From assembly GCA_017999645.1 (NCBI GenBank), contig JAGNLJ010000008.1, forward strand, positions 1 to 64,000: DNA of 64,000 nucleotides, in the 5' to 3' direction. The notes beneath the pieces are model-generated. The model saw only the letters and a program-made list of their open reading frames with translations, was not told the DNA's origin and searched no databases. The stretch is from Alphaproteobacteria bacterium (lineage in GTDB: Bacteria > Pseudomonadota > Alphaproteobacteria > Micavibrionales > Micavibrionaceae). Below, piece after piece: positions 1 through 9,062 of this stretch. The position numbers and the translations under genes are program-made. How positions within the stretch are numbered: position 1 is the first letter of the stretch; each line of letters begins with the position of its first letter.

Positions 1-44
1 TGCCTCGGTCATCACATGCTAAACCCTTGATAAAGGAGAAGAAA

Positions 45-326
45 ATGCCGAAGATGAAAACCGTAAGTGGTGCCAAGAAGCGATTCAAGGTCACCGCAAA
101 AGGCCGGGTCAAGTTTAAGCAAGCTAAGTCCCGCCACATGCAAATGAACAAACCCAAAAAGATGAAGCGCAAGGCACGCGGCACGGATGTCATGATCCCG
201 GGCGACGAGCGTCTTGTCACACGCTATTACCTGCCGAACGACCGCGTCCGCCGCAAGCGCCGCGATTCACGTACGGTCGATGCCGCTAAGACAGCCGCAC
301 CGAAAGCAGCGAAGGGAGCGAAATAA
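45..326 (+). CDS. rpmI: 50S ribosomal protein L35
   Basis: Encodes L35, a small basic protein of the large ribosomal subunit. The N-terminal half ([15 protein letters not shown], then a run rich in Lys and Arg) is the family signature. I choose the ATG at 45 because AAGGAGAAG lies just upstream at 33-41; the in-frame TTG at 27 would lie on top of that site. The product is 93 residues, longer than the usual 65 or so, because of a C-terminal tail rich in Lys, Arg and Ala. The stop overlaps the rplT start by one base (TAATG), so the two are translated together. infC would be expected just left of the window. Confidence 0.95.
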   Translation: MPKMKTVSGAKKRFKVTAKGRVKFKQAKSRHMQMNKPKKMKRKARGTDVMIPGDERLVTRYYLPNDRVRRKRRDSRTVDAAKTAAPKAAKGAK

Positions 327-703
327 TGGCACGCGTAAAATCAGGACCAAAACGTAAGAACAAGCACAAGAAAATCCTTAAAGGCGCGAAAGGCCATTAC
401 GGCCGCCGCAAGAATACAATCCGCATCGGCCGCCAGTCGGCTGAAAAAGCGGGTCAGTATGCTTACGCGCACCGCCGCCTGAAGAAGCGTGAATTCCGCG
501 CCTTGTGGATCCAGCGTATTAATGCTGCGGTCCGCATGCACGGCCTGACCTACTCGCAGTTCATGGGCGCTCTGAAAAAGACCGGCCTGGAACTCGACCG
601 CAAAGCCCTCGCAGCAATCGCCTTTGAAGACGACAAGGCCTTTGAAGCGATCGTCAAAATGGTCGCCGACAAGGTTAACAAACCCGGCAAAAAGGCTGCT
701 TAA
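326..703 (+). CDS. rplT: 50S ribosomal protein L20
   Basis: L20 is an early assembly protein of the 50S subunit that binds 23S rRNA and, in some bacteria, represses its own operon. The 125-residue product shows the family N-terminus (MARVKSGP, then a Lys-rich region) and the conserved segment [12 protein letters not shown] near residue 65. Length is close to the usual 118, with a short basic tail ending in KPGKKAA. It follows rpmI with a one-base overlap and is followed by a clear intrinsic terminator, so rplT closes the operon. The pheST genes behind it have a separate start region. Confidence 0.97.
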   Translation: MARVKSGPKRKNKHKKILKGAKGHYGRRKNTIRIGRQSAEKAGQYAYAHRRLKKREFRALWIQRINAAVRMHGLTYSQFMGALKKTGLELDRKALAAIAFEDDKAFEAIVKMVADKVNKPGKKAA

Positions 704-723
704 GCGAACCGCAAACGAATAAC

Positions 724-754
724 AAAAAGCAGCCTTCAATGGCTGCTTTTTTTT
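724..754 (+). terminator. Intrinsic terminator after rplT
   Basis: AAAAAGCAGCC at 724-734 pairs with GGCTGCTTTTT at 741-751 around a six-base loop, and the T-run continues to 754. It lies 20 bases after the rplT stop and separates the ribosomal protein operon from pheS. Confidence 0.9.
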
Positions 755-797
755 GGCTGTTTTTTTATGGTGAAAAGCCTGATAAGACTTGGATATT

Positions 798-1895
798 ATG
801 ACTGACATCGCCTCGCTCAAGACTGAACTTGCCGCACAGATCGGCGCCGCCAACGACCTCAAGACGCTGGATGATCTGCGCGTCTCCGCGCTCGGCAAGA
901 AGGGCCGCATCACCGGCCTGATGTCGACGCTCGGCCAGATGGACCCCGAGGAGCGCAAGGTGAAGGGCCAGGCGCTGAACGAGCTTAAAAATGAAATCGC
1001 CGGGCTGATCGCCAAACAGGAATCCGCGCTGAAGCGCCAGGAAATGGATGGGCGGCTGGCGAATGAAACGATTGATATCACGCTGTCCCCGCGCCCCGAG
1101 CGCAAGGGCCGCATTCACCCGATTTCGCAGACGATTGATGAGCTCGTGACAATTTTTGGCGCGATGGGTTTCACCGTTGCCGAAGGACCGGACATCGAGG
1201 ATGACTGGCACAATTTCACGGCGCTCAATTTCCCGCCCGGACACCCGGCGCGCGAAATGCAGGACACGTTCTTCCTGCCTGACGATTCATCCGAAAAAGG
1301 CGAGCGCGCAAAAAAAGTTCTGCGCACGCATACCAGCCCCGTGCAAATCCGCCACATGACGGCGAACAAGCCGCCAATCAAAATTGTCTGCTTTGGCCGC
1401 ACGTATCGCTCGGATTACGACATGACGCACACGCCGATGTTCCACCAGATGGAATGTCTTTATATCGGCAAAGACGTGACGATGGGCCATCTGAAAGGCT
1501 GTCTCACAGATTTCGTGCAGGCGTTTTTCGGCATTCCCGATCTGCCCGTGCGTTTCCGCCCGAGCTTCTTCCCATTCACGGAACCGAGCGCCGAAGTCGA
1601 TATCGGCTACGTCAAAAAAGGCGAAGGGATTCAACTCGGCAAAGCGAAAGACGGCGAAGAGCAACGCTGGCTGGAAATTCTCGGCTCCGGCATGGTGCAC
1701 CCGAATGTTCTCAAGAACTGCGGCATCGACCCTGAAGAATTCCAGGGTTTTGCGTTCGGCATGGGCCTCGAGCGCGCAACGATGCTGAAATACGGGATCC
1801 CGGATTTGCGTACGTTCTTCGAAAGCGACGTGCGCTGGTTAGAACATTACGGCTTCGATCCTTTGAGCCGCCCGAACACAGCGGCGAAAGGATAG
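798..1895 (+). CDS. pheS: Phenylalanyl-tRNA synthetase, alpha subunit
   Basis: Catalytic subunit of the alpha2-beta2 enzyme that charges tRNA-Phe. The 365-residue protein has the N-terminal coiled-coil arm (about residues 1-100), then the class II core with motif 2 around FGRTYRSDYDMTHTP, the phenylalanine-pocket segment FTEPSAEVDI, and motif 3 GMGLERATMLKYG near the C-terminus. I start at ATG 798; a TTG three codons upstream is also open but has no better ribosome site. pheT follows after four bases and its ribosome site lies inside the end of pheS, so the subunits are coupled. Confidence 0.97.
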   Translation: MTDIASLKTELAAQIGAANDLKTLDDLRVSALGKKGRITGLMSTLGQMDPEERKVKGQALNELKNEIAGLIAKQESALKRQEMDGRLANETIDITLSPRPERKGRIHPISQTIDELVTIFGAMGFTVAEGPDIEDDWHNFTALNFPPGHPAREMQDTFFLPDDSSEKGERAKKVLRTHTSPVQIRHMTANKPPIKIVCFGRTYRSDYDMTHTPMFHQMECLYIGKDVTMGHLKGCLTDFVQAFFGIPDLPVRFRPSFFPFTEPSAEVDIGYVKKGEGIQLGKAKDGEEQRWLEILGSGMVHPNVLKNCGIDPEEFQGFAFGMGLERATMLKYGIPDLRTFFESDVRWLEHYGFDPLSRPNTAAKG

Positions 1896-1899
1896 AGCT

Positions 1900-4302
1900 A
1901 TGAAATTCACGCTCAGCTGGCTGCAGCGCCATTTAGACACCAACGCCTCGCTCGATGATATCTGCGCGAAGCTGACCGCCATCGGCTTAGAGGTTGAAAA
2001 TGTCGAGGACAAGGCGAAGCTGTACGCGCCGTTCAAGGTTGCCTATGTCGAGAGCGCGGAGAAACACCCGGACGCCGATAAACTTAAACTCTGCAAGGTG
2101 AAAACCGACTCTAAAGAAAATGGGGGCATCATTCAAGTCGTCTGCGGCGCGCCGAATGCACGCACCGGCATGAAAGGCATTTTTGCGCCGGAAGGCTCGG
2201 TCATTCCGAACACAGGCGACGTTCTTAAAAAGGGCATGATCCGCGGCGTGGAGTCGCAGGGTATGCTGGTCTCCGAGCGCGAGATGAATTTGTCCGAAGA
2301 GCACAAAGGCATTATCGAGGTCGATGATAAATTTGCCATCGGCACGCCACTCGCCGAAGTACTCGGCCTCAATGACGCCGTGATCGAGATCAATCTGACG
2401 CCGAACCGTATCGACGCCGCAGGCGTGCGCGGCATTGCGCGTGATCTCGCCGCTGCGGGCCTTGGAAAACTGAAATCGCTTGATGAGAAAGCCGTCAAAG
2501 CGCCCGGTAAATCGCCGATTGCCGTTACGATTGACGATAACGATGGCTGCCCGCTTTTCCTTGGCCGCTATATCGAGGGCGTGAAGAACGGACCCTCGCC
2601 GCAATGGATGCAGGATCTTTTGAAATCCGTAGGCCTCAGGCCCATTTCCGCTCTGGTCGATATCACGAATTTCATGAGTATGGATGCCTGTCGCCCGCTC
2701 CATGTCTTCGACGCCGACAAAATCAAGGGCAATATCCGCGTACGCCAGACGAAAAAAGGCGAAACGCTGGAAGGGCTGAATGACAAGACTTACACGCTGC
2801 CCGATGGCGCGGTCGGCATTTGCGATGACAGCGGCGTCGTCGCGCTCGGCGGTATTGTCGGCGGCGTACCGTCAAGCTGCACCGAGGAAACCGTGAACGT
2901 TTTCGTCGAGGCAGCCTATTTCAACCCGCAACGCATTTCACGCACGGGCCGCGACCTGCAGATCGACAGCGATGCGCGTTACCGTTTCGAGCGCGGCGTC
3001 GACCCGGAATTTACCGTTGCAGGCATGGAAATCGCGACACAATTAATTCTCGAACTTTGCGGCGGGCGGGCGAGCGAAGTTGTCACCGCTGGCGCGATGC
3101 CGAAATGGCAGCGCACGATTGAATATGATCCCGCATGGTTCCAGAATTATATCGGCGTCGATGTTCCTGCTGACAAACAAAAAAACATTCTGGAATCGCT
3201 CGGTTTTGAAATTTCCGGCGGCAAGACATGGAAAATACAGCCGCCGTCGTGGCGCGGCGACGTCGAAGGCAAGCAAGATATTGCCGAGGAAGTCATCCGC
3301 ATTTACGGGTTCGAGCATATTCCATTGTTGTCGGTACACAGCGAAAGTTCCGTTGCCGATCCTGCGGAAACACTGACGCTTTCACGCACGCGCAAGGCAC
3401 GTAATGCGTTAACCGCGCGCGGCATGGATGAATGCGTGACATGGTCGTTCATGGGGCGCGAACAGGCGCTGGCGTTTAACGATAATAAATCGCTGGAAAA
3501 CCTGACGCTGAAAAATCCGATCAGTTCGGATCTCGATGTGATGCGTCCAAGTATTTTACCGAACCTGATCGCCGCCGCCGGTTATAATCACGACCGTGGA
3601 CAGAGCGACGTGGCGCTGTGCGAGATCGGCCCCGCTTTCAAATCGGTGAAACCGGACGGGCAGACTATTGTCGCCGCCGGAATCCGTGCGGGAAATAATT
3701 CAGCGCGTCACTGGGCGGGCCCGATACGCGGCGCTGATGCGTATGACGCCAAGGCCGATGCATTCGCGGCGTTAGAAGCCTGCGGCGGTCCGGCGGCCAG
3801 CGCACAGATCACGCGCGATGCGCCGTCTTATTATCATCCGGGCCGTTCGGGCGCGTTGCGCCTTGGTCCCAACGTGCTCGCCTATTTCGGTGAAATCCAC
3901 CCGGCGATTTTAGATGAGATGGGCATTAAAACTTCTGTATCCGGTTTCGAGGTTTTCTTACAAAACATTCCCGAGCCGAAGAAAAAGGGCACGGAAAAAA
4001 CGCTGCTGAAAATCGAGCCACTGCAGGCCGTCAGCCGCGACTTCGCTTTCCTCGTTGAATCGAAAGTCAACGCAGACGACATCGTCAAAGCCGCAAAATC
4101 GGCGGATAAGAATTTAATCACGGATGCTTATATTTTCGACGTCTATACCGGCAAGGGTATCGAGCCCGGCAAGAAGTCTATCGCGTTCGCCGTCACGATC
4201 CAGCCGCGTGAAAAATCGCTGACGGACGCCGAGCTGGAAGAAATTTCCAAAAAAATCATCGGCGCCGTGATTGCCAAAACCGGCGGAACGCTGCGTTCCT
4301 AA
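1900..4302 (+). CDS. pheT: Phenylalanyl-tRNA synthetase, beta subunit
   Basis: Beta subunit of phenylalanyl-tRNA synthetase, 800 residues, the normal bacterial length. In order it carries an EMAP-type tRNA-binding domain (about 40-155, with HPDADKLKLCKV), the B3/B4 editing domain (about 210-390), B5 (about 405-475), a degenerate class II core, and the C-terminal ferredoxin-fold anticodon-binding domain (about 707-800, starting near LQAVSRDFAFLV). The AAAGGATAGAG ribosome site overlaps the pheS stop. The last four bases overlap the end of apt on the other strand, a tail-to-tail overlap. Confidence 0.97.
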   Translation: MKFTLSWLQRHLDTNASLDDICAKLTAIGLEVENVEDKAKLYAPFKVAYVESAEKHPDADKLKLCKVKTDSKENGGIIQVVCGAPNARTGMKGIFAPEGSVIPNTGDVLKKGMIRGVESQGMLVSEREMNLSEEHKGIIEVDDKFAIGTPLAEVLGLNDAVIEINLTPNRIDAAGVRGIARDLAAAGLGKLKSLDEKAVKAPGKSPIAVTIDDNDGCPLFLGRYIEGVKNGPSPQWMQDLLKSVGLRPISALVDITNFMSMDACRPLHVFDADKIKGNIRVRQTKKGETLEGLNDKTYTLPDGAVGICDDSGVVALGGIVGGVPSSCTEETVNVFVEAAYFNPQRISRTGRDLQIDSDARYRFERGVDPEFTVAGMEIATQLILELCGGRASEVVTAGAMPKWQRTIEYDPAWFQNYIGVDVPADKQKNILESLGFEISGGKTWKIQPPSWRGDVEGKQDIAEEVIRIYGFEHIPLLSVHSESSVADPAETLTLSRTRKARNALTARGMDECVTWSFMGREQALAFNDNKSLENLTLKNPISSDLDVMRPSILPNLIAAAGYNHDRGQSDVALCEIGPAFKSVKPDGQTIVAAGIRAGNNSARHWAGPIRGADAYDAKADAFAALEACGGPAASAQITRDAPSYYHPGRSGALRLGPNVLAYFGEIHPAILDEMGIKTSVSGFEVFLQNIPEPKKKGTEKTLLKIEPLQAVSRDFAFLVESKVNADDIVKAAKSADKNLITDAYIFDVYTGKGIEPGKKSIAFAVTIQPREKSLTDAELEEISKKIIGAVIAKTGGTLRS

Positions 4303-4814
4303 GCCGGGCAGAGCAGTAAGGATTCAAACGGACAGTTGAGTTTCCTGCGCCCGTTCAGTCCGTCTAATTCTACGATACAAAGGCCCGCCGCGACTTTCGA
4401 GCCCGCCTGCTCCACAAGTTTCACCGCCGCCGCCATCGTGCCGCCGGTCGCGAGAAGATCATCGACGATGACGACGTTCGAATTTTTCTTCAGAAGATCC
4501 GGCTGGATTTCAATTTCATCCTCGCCATATTCGAGTGTGTATTTATAGCCGAGCGTCTGGCCGGGCAGCTTGCCTTTTTTACGGATCATGCCGAAACCGC
4601 ATCCCAATTCGAGGGCCAGCGGCGCGGCAACCAGAAACCCGCGCGCCTCGACACCCATGAGAACATCCGGTTTATAGGGGCCGATCTTCGCCTTCAGTTG
4701 CCCAATCGTTTCCCTCCATGCGCCGGGATGCGCAAGAAGCGTGGCGATGTCGTAAAAATTGATCCCCGGCTTGGGAAAGCCCGGAACGATGCGGATATGA
4801 TCCTGAATATTCAT
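4299..4814 (-). CDS. apt: Adenine phosphoribosyltransferase
   Basis: Purine salvage enzyme that makes AMP from adenine and PRPP. The 171-residue protein contains the PRPP loop VVIVDDLLATGGT (about 113-125), the N-terminal FPKPGINFYDI segment typical of bacterial Apt, and the GVEARGFL region. Length matches the family. It is convergent with pheT, sharing four bases at the ends, and divergent from the DUF2062 gene, so it is probably transcribed alone from the short region around 4815-4890. Confidence 0.96.
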   Translation of the reverse strand: MNIQDHIRIVPGFPKPGINFYDIATLLAHPGAWRETIGQLKAKIGPYKPDVLMGVEARGFLVAAPLALELGCGFGMIRKKGKLPGQTLGYKYTLEYGEDEIEIQPDLLKKNSNVVIVDDLLATGGTMAAAVKLVEQAGSKVAAGLCIVELDGLNGRRKLNCPFESLLLCPA

Positions 4815-4896
4815 GAAAAGCGTCCATAAATCTGTTTATGCGGAGCATTTTATTGATATAAGGTTGTGGAAGCAACAACCCGGCACTTCCTGTTCA

Positions 4897-5481
4897 ATGT
4901 TCAAAAGGCGTAAACCTCTCACCCTTCTCCAGCACGCGCGTGAAATGCTCTGGCCGTCGATGGGCTGGCACAGGGTGCTTCGCTATATCAAGCTGCGCAT
5001 CACGCGCACACGCGACAGTACGCACAGGATAGCGGCGGGTCTTGCTGTCGGCGCGTCCGTCGCCTTTACGCCGATTATCGGCACGCATTTTATCCAGGCC
5101 GGTCTGCTGGCGTGGGTTTTTCGCGTCAATCTCCTGGCCGCCCTCGCCGCAACCTGGATCGCCAACCCGTGGACCATTCCCTTCATGTGGTGGGGTTCGA
5201 TCCAGCTCGGCGCCTTCCTGTTCAGCTTTTTCGGGATCGAGGCCCATACCGCCCTGCCCAAACATATTTCCTTTTCCCTGTTCTGGGACCTGCTGACACA
5301 TAACCCGCTGCGTATTCTCCTGCCGTGGCTGACGGGCGGCTATCTTATGGCCCTGCTTGTCTTCCCCGTTGCATATTATGTATTCTACCAGCTCGTCCAC
5401 GGTGCAAAAGTTGCGAAGAAGAAGGTCCAGATCCATAACGTGCACAAGGTGGCCAAGGAAGTAACGGGACAAACCAGATGA
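4897..5481 (+). CDS. DUF2062 membrane protein
   Basis: A 194-residue inner-membrane protein with the DUF2062 pattern: an N-terminal helical part, then the conserved glycine-rich stretch ([17 protein letters not shown]) followed by three to four hydrophobic helices. Function of the family is not established. The ATG at 4897 (MFKRRKPL) is preferred; an in-frame ATG at 4813 would start inside the apt start codon on the other strand and add an uncharacteristic leader. The stop overlaps the acpS start as ATGA, so it heads the acpS-lepB-rnc-era cluster. pdxJ, often before acpS in related genomes, is absent here. Confidence 0.8.
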   Translation: MFKRRKPLTLLQHAREMLWPSMGWHRVLRYIKLRITRTRDSTHRIAAGLAVGASVAFTPIIGTHFIQAGLLAWVFRVNLLAALAATWIANPWTIPFMWWGSIQLGAFLFSFFGIEAHTALPKHISFSLFWDLLTHNPLRILLPWLTGGYLMALLVFPVAYYVFYQLVHGAKVAKKKVQIHNVHKVAKEVTGQTR

Positions 5482-5885
5482 TTATCGGCACGGGCAGCGA
5501 CCTGATCGATATACGCCGGATCGAAAAGACGCTCGAGCGCTTTGGCGAACGCTTTATCCAGCGCTGTTTTACAGAAACAGAGCGCCAAAAGGCCGAGCGC
5601 CGCCGCCCGGGCGGCACCCATATCGCCACTTACGCCAAGCGCTTTGCCGCCAAGGAAGCCTGCTCCAAGGCCCTTGGCACGGGTTTCAATCAGGGCGTCT
5701 ATATGAAGGATATCGGCGTTGTAAACACGCCCGCGGGCAAGCCCACCCTCGCCCTTACGGGCGGCGCGAAAAAGCGGCTGGAGTCTATGGTTCCGAAGGG
5801 CATGAAACCGGCCATCCATGTCACGATCACGGACGAAGCGCCGATGGCGCATGTGCTGGTTATCATTGAGGCAATTGATGCTTAA
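5478..5885 (+). CDS. acpS: Holo-[acyl-carrier-protein] synthase
   Basis: Transfers the 4'-phosphopantetheine group from CoA to acyl carrier protein, activating fatty acid synthesis. The 135-residue protein has both family motifs: [13 protein letters not shown] at the N-terminus, with the Mg-binding Asp, and [13 protein letters not shown] in the middle, with the Glu ligand. The ATG overlaps the TGA of the DUF2062 gene. It stands directly before lepB, rnc and era, the common alphaproteobacterial order. Confidence 0.96.
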   Translation: MIIGTGSDLIDIRRIEKTLERFGERFIQRCFTETERQKAERRRPGGTHIATYAKRFAAKEACSKALGTGFNQGVYMKDIGVVNTPAGKPTLALTGGAKKRLESMVPKGMKPAIHVTITDEAPMAHVLVIIEAIDA

Positions 5886-5927
5886 TAGTCTGGCCATTGC
5901 CGGTTCTTTCATGATAATCCTTTGCGC

Positions 5928-6767
5928 ATGACGGAAAAGCTTGAAAATACAGATGGGAAACTGGATGAAAAACCCCGCTCCCCGCCGCTGAATGCGCGCG
6001 AGGAACTGGGCGAATTTTTCCGCACCGCTGTCATCGCCGTCATTCTCGCGCTCCTGATCCGCAGCTTTCTGTACGAGCCTTTCAACATCCCTTCCGGTTC
6101 GATGAAACCGACGCTCGAAATCGGCGATTATCTTTTCGTGAATAAACCTGCTTACGGCTACAGCCGTTATTCTTTCCCGTTCGGTATTATCCCTATTTCA
6201 GGTCGCATCTGGGCCGCCGAGCCGGAGCGCGGCGACGTCATCGTCTTTAAACTCCCCTCGAACACGCATGTCGATTACATCAAGCGCGTGATCGGTTTGC
6301 CGGGAGATAAAATTCAGGTGCGCAGCGGTCGTCTTTATATCAACAACGAACTGGTGCCGCGCGAGCCGGTCGGCATGGTGAAAGACGAAGAATTCGTCGG
6401 CGGTCCGACGGTCGCGATGGTCGAATATCTCGAGACGCTTCCCGGCGGAGTCATTCACCGGATTTACGAAGAGAGCGACGACGAAATTCTCGACGATACC
6501 GAGATCTATGAAGTGCCGGATGGCCATTATTTCATGATGGGCGATAACCGCGACAATTCGCAGGACAGCCGCGTGACAGGCCTTGTCGGTTTTGTGCCGC
6601 TGGAGAATGTCGTCGGCGAAGCGGATTTCATTTTCTTTTCGACCAACGGATACGCAAGAATATTCGAGTTCTGGAAGTGGCCGTGGACGATGCGTTATGA
6701 GCGGTTCTTCAAGTCGATAGAGCCTGTGCGCCCGGAAGGAAAAGGCGATGCCGAAAACGCCTCCTGA
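5928..6767 (+). CDS. lepB: Signal peptidase I
   Basis: Membrane-bound serine protease that removes signal peptides from Sec and Tat substrates. The 279-residue protein has one transmembrane helix (about 32-48) and then the catalytic boxes: IPSGSMKPTL with nucleophile Ser58, DYIKRVIGLPGD with general base Lys119, and the late GDNRDNSQDSR box. ATG 5928 is chosen over a TTG two codons upstream. An insertion of roughly 40 residues between the Lys box and the GDNRDNS box is rich in acidic residues. Its last 20 bases overlap the start of rnc. Confidence 0.96.
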   Translation: MTEKLENTDGKLDEKPRSPPLNAREELGEFFRTAVIAVILALLIRSFLYEPFNIPSGSMKPTLEIGDYLFVNKPAYGYSRYSFPFGIIPISGRIWAAEPERGDVIVFKLPSNTHVDYIKRVIGLPGDKIQVRSGRLYINNELVPREPVGMVKDEEFVGGPTVAMVEYLETLPGGVIHRIYEESDDEILDDTEIYEVPDGHYFMMGDNRDNSQDSRVTGLVGFVPLENVVGEADFIFFSTNGYARIFEFWKWPWTMRYERFFKSIEPVRPEGKGDAENAS

Positions 6768-7422
6768 TTTTTCCGCGCTGGAAAAGGCGATCGGCTACAC
6801 ATTCAAAAACAAGTCACTGGCCGCCGATGCCCTGACCCATTCGAGCATGGGCGAGAACAATAACGAGCGACTGGAATTCCTGGGCGACCGGGTGCTGGCG
6901 CTCGTCGTTGCGGAAACCATCCTGAAAAAATATTCTGCCGAGAAGGAAGGCGACCTTGCCAAGCGGCTTGCCGTTCTGGTGCAGGGTGAAATTATTGCCG
7001 AAATCGCAGGTGAAATAAATCTGGGCGATCACATCGTCCTTTCCGCAGGCGAGCGCAATGCCGGTGCCGCCGAAAGCGAAAATATTTTATCGGACGCTTT
7101 CGAAGCATTGCTAGGTGCGACCTACCTAGATGGCGGCCTACAGTCTTGCCAGGCGCTCATTGAAAGACTCTGGAATACGCGCTTCGAGAACATGAAAACG
7201 CCGCCACAGCACCCGAAAGCCCGTGTGCAGGAATGGGCGCAGGGGCGCGGTTTACCGTTGCCCGCCTATAAAATCGTGGACCGCGCAGGGCCAGACCACG
7301 CACCGGTTTTCAGCATTGAGCTTACGGTCGAGGGATTTGATCCCGTCATCGGCAAAGGCCGCTCGCGTCCGGCGGCGGAAAAAGATGCCGCCATCTTTTT
7401 TCTTGCACGAGAAGATTCATGA
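6748..7422 (+). CDS. rnc: Ribonuclease III
   Basis: Double-strand-specific endoribonuclease that processes rRNA precursors and regulatory RNAs. The 224-residue protein has the signature ERLEFLGDRVL at residues 40-50 (catalytic Glu43 and Asp47), the second acidic motif SDAFEALLGATYLDGG, and a C-terminal double-stranded-RNA-binding domain from about residue 155. It starts inside the last codons of lepB and its stop overlaps era as ATGA, giving a tightly coupled lepB-rnc-era operon. Confidence 0.97.
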   Translation: MPKTPPDFSALEKAIGYTFKNKSLAADALTHSSMGENNNERLEFLGDRVLALVVAETILKKYSAEKEGDLAKRLAVLVQGEIIAEIAGEINLGDHIVLSAGERNAGAAESENILSDAFEALLGATYLDGGLQSCQALIERLWNTRFENMKTPPQHPKARVQEWAQGRGLPLPAYKIVDRAGPDHAPVFSIELTVEGFDPVIGKGRSRPAAEKDAAIFFLAREDS

Positions 7423-8330
7423 GTGAGTCCATGAACGATACCACGCGCTGCGGCTTCGCCTGCATTCTCGGTCTTCCTAATGCGGGCAAGTCGACTCTGG
7501 TCAACGCGCTGGTCGGATCGAAAGTTTCGATTGTCTCGCGCAAATCGCAGACCACGCGCAGCCGCGTTCTCGGAATCCTGATGCAGGACGATACGCAAAT
7601 CGTGCTTGTCGACACGCCGGGAATTTTTTCGCCGAAAAAAATCATGGAGAAGGCGATGGTGCAGGCGGCGTGGGATGCGCTCGATGGTGCAGACGTCATC
7701 GTTCACCTCGTCGATGCATCGTCGCGGGATGCGATTGAATCCAACGGCATCATTCTTGAAAAAATCAGCGCAGAAAAACCCTGCCTTCTCGTTCTCAATA
7801 AAACCGACCGCGTCAACAAACCTGACCTGTTCGCGCTGGCGCAAAAAATGAACGAACGCTTCAATTATGCCGGGACTTTCATGATCTCCGCGCTTACAAA
7901 AGACGGCATTTCAGACGTTCTTGCCGATATCGCGAAACGCTTGCCTGCCGGGCCTTTCCTGTTCGATCCCGAGCAGACAACCGACATGCCGATGCGCCTG
8001 ATCGCGGCGGAAATCACGCGTGAAAAAATCTTTGAAAATCTGCATCAGGAACTTCCCTACGCAGTGTTCATCGAAACCGAGAGCTGGGAAAATTTCGACG
8101 ACGGCAGCGTCAAGATCGACCAGACTGTTTACGTTCAGCGCGACAGCCAGAAAGCCATTGTGCTTGGCAAGGGTGGCAACCAGATCAAGCAGATCGGACA
8201 GTCATCGCGGCGGGAACTTGAAGAGATGATGGGCTGCCGCGTGCATCTGAAATTATTCGTTAAAGTAAAAGAAGACTGGCCCGAGCGCGCCGAGTATCTT
8301 CAGCTTATGGGCCTGCAAGCGCCTGTCTGA
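7419..8330 (+). CDS. era: GTPase Era
   Basis: Essential GTPase that binds 16S rRNA near its 3' end and assists 30S maturation. The 303-residue protein shows G1 GLPNAGKS (18-25), G3 DTPG, G4 NKTD and a C-terminal KH domain with VLGKGGNQIKQIG. It overlaps rnc by four bases, so RNase III and Era are made together, as in many bacteria. A second in-frame Met lies five codons in; I keep the overlapping start. Confidence 0.97.
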   Translation: MSESMNDTTRCGFACILGLPNAGKSTLVNALVGSKVSIVSRKSQTTRSRVLGILMQDDTQIVLVDTPGIFSPKKIMEKAMVQAAWDALDGADVIVHLVDASSRDAIESNGIILEKISAEKPCLLVLNKTDRVNKPDLFALAQKMNERFNYAGTFMISALTKDGISDVLADIAKRLPAGPFLFDPEQTTDMPMRLIAAEITREKIFENLHQELPYAVFIETESWENFDDGSVKIDQTVYVQRDSQKAIVLGKGGNQIKQIGQSSRRELEEMMGCRVHLKLFVKVKEDWPERAEYLQLMGLQAPV

Positions 8331-8337
8331 CAAAGTA

Positions 8338-8399
8338 AAATCAAGGGATGTGGATAAAAAAACAGGCGCAGGAATCATGTCCTTGCGCAGGCTTGATTT
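8338..8399 (+). repeat. Nested inverted repeat after era
   Basis: An outer stem, AAATCAAG at 8338-8345 with CTTGATTT at 8392-8399, encloses an inner stem, GCGCAGGA at 8366-8373 with TCCTTGCGC at 8380-8388 (one bulge). There is no T-run, so it is not a standard terminator; it may protect the 3' end of the era message. The DnaA box lies between the two left arms. Confidence 0.45.
8349..8357 (-). promoter_or_regulatory. Perfect DnaA box upstream of gcrA
   Basis: TGTGGATAA at 8349-8357 is the exact complement of the consensus DnaA box TTATCCACA, about 130 bases before the gcrA start. In Caulobacter, DnaA activates gcrA transcription through such boxes; the same link here is an inference. Confidence 0.55.
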
Positions 8400-8484
8400 G
8401 TCCTGATAGGGTACAAACTTCTTACAAAGAAATGTGTGCAGTACCCGGCCTCAAAGCCCGGTGTTTTTATGGGAGATTTATCAT

Positions 8485-8976
8485 ATGAGCTGGACCGACG
8501 AACGCGTTGCCCTTTTAAAAAGACTTTGGGGAGAGGGTAAAACGGCGGCCGAAATTGCAGGCGAACTCGGCGGGGTTACCCGTAATGCTGTCATCGGCAA
8601 GGCCCACCGCCTGAAACTGTCCAACCGTGTTTCCCCTATCCAGCAGAATAAAAAGCCCGTTGCTGTTGCTAAACCCAGCCCCGAGAAGAAAGTCCGCCAG
8701 ACACTGGAGCAGGATAATAACCGCACCGGCGTGCCGATGATGGATCTCGGTGCCACTATGTGCCGCTGGCCGCTCGGCGACCCGCGCGATGAGAAATTCA
8801 GCTTCTGCGGCGATGGTATTGTTCCGGGTCTACCTTATTGCGAAGGCCATTCCAAGGCTGCATACCAGGCTGCCGGACGCGCACGCACCTTGCAGGCCGA
8901 GGATTTCGAGGCCGCTCCTAAAACCGAGGAAACGGATGAGATGCAGGAAAGCAAAACGGCTGCTAAAAAGCGCTGA
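8485..8976 (+). CDS. gcrA: Cell-cycle regulator GcrA
   Basis: GcrA is an alphaproteobacterial transcription regulator that works with sigma-70 RNA polymerase at promoters carrying methylated GANTC sites. The 163-residue protein begins with the diagnostic helical DNA-binding region (SWTDERVALLKRLW to AVIGKAHRLKL, about 2-45). After a Lys/Pro-rich linker comes the Cys-containing C-terminal domain (CRWPLGDP, then FCG and YCEGH), used for polymerase contact in the family. I start at ATG 8485, which has GGGAGAT at 8471-8476; a longer frame opens at 8434 but its extra residues do not match the family. A terminator follows at 9005. Confidence 0.95.
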   Translation: MSWTDERVALLKRLWGEGKTAAEIAGELGGVTRNAVIGKAHRLKLSNRVSPIQQNKKPVAVAKPSPEKKVRQTLEQDNNRTGVPMMDLGATMCRWPLGDPRDEKFSFCGDGIVPGLPYCEGHSKAAYQAAGRARTLQAEDFEAAPKTEETDEMQESKTAAKKR

Positions 8977-9004
8977 TTAGCTCTAAAATCTTCTTAATAA
9001 TGAC

Positions 9005-9043
9005 AAAAGCCGCCAATCTTTAATGATTTGGGCGGCTTTTTTG
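9005..9043 (+). terminator. Intrinsic terminator after gcrA
   Basis: AAAAGCCGCC at 9005-9014 pairs with GGCGGCTTTT at 9031-9040, with T-rich sequence to 9043. It ends gcrA; the A-rich left side means it can also serve the cold-shock gene that converges on it. Confidence 0.9.
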
Positions 9044-9062
9044 TTGGAATTTCGCCAGTTTC

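Noticed and set aside
341..1114. Long open frame on the minus strand over rplT and pheS.
   Set aside because: It covers two certain genes on the other strand and has a Ser/Arg-rich composition typical of an antisense shadow.
8443..8465. Terminator-like hairpin before gcrA.
   Set aside because: The stem has a C-C mismatch in the centre and only a short T-run; it is too weak to call.
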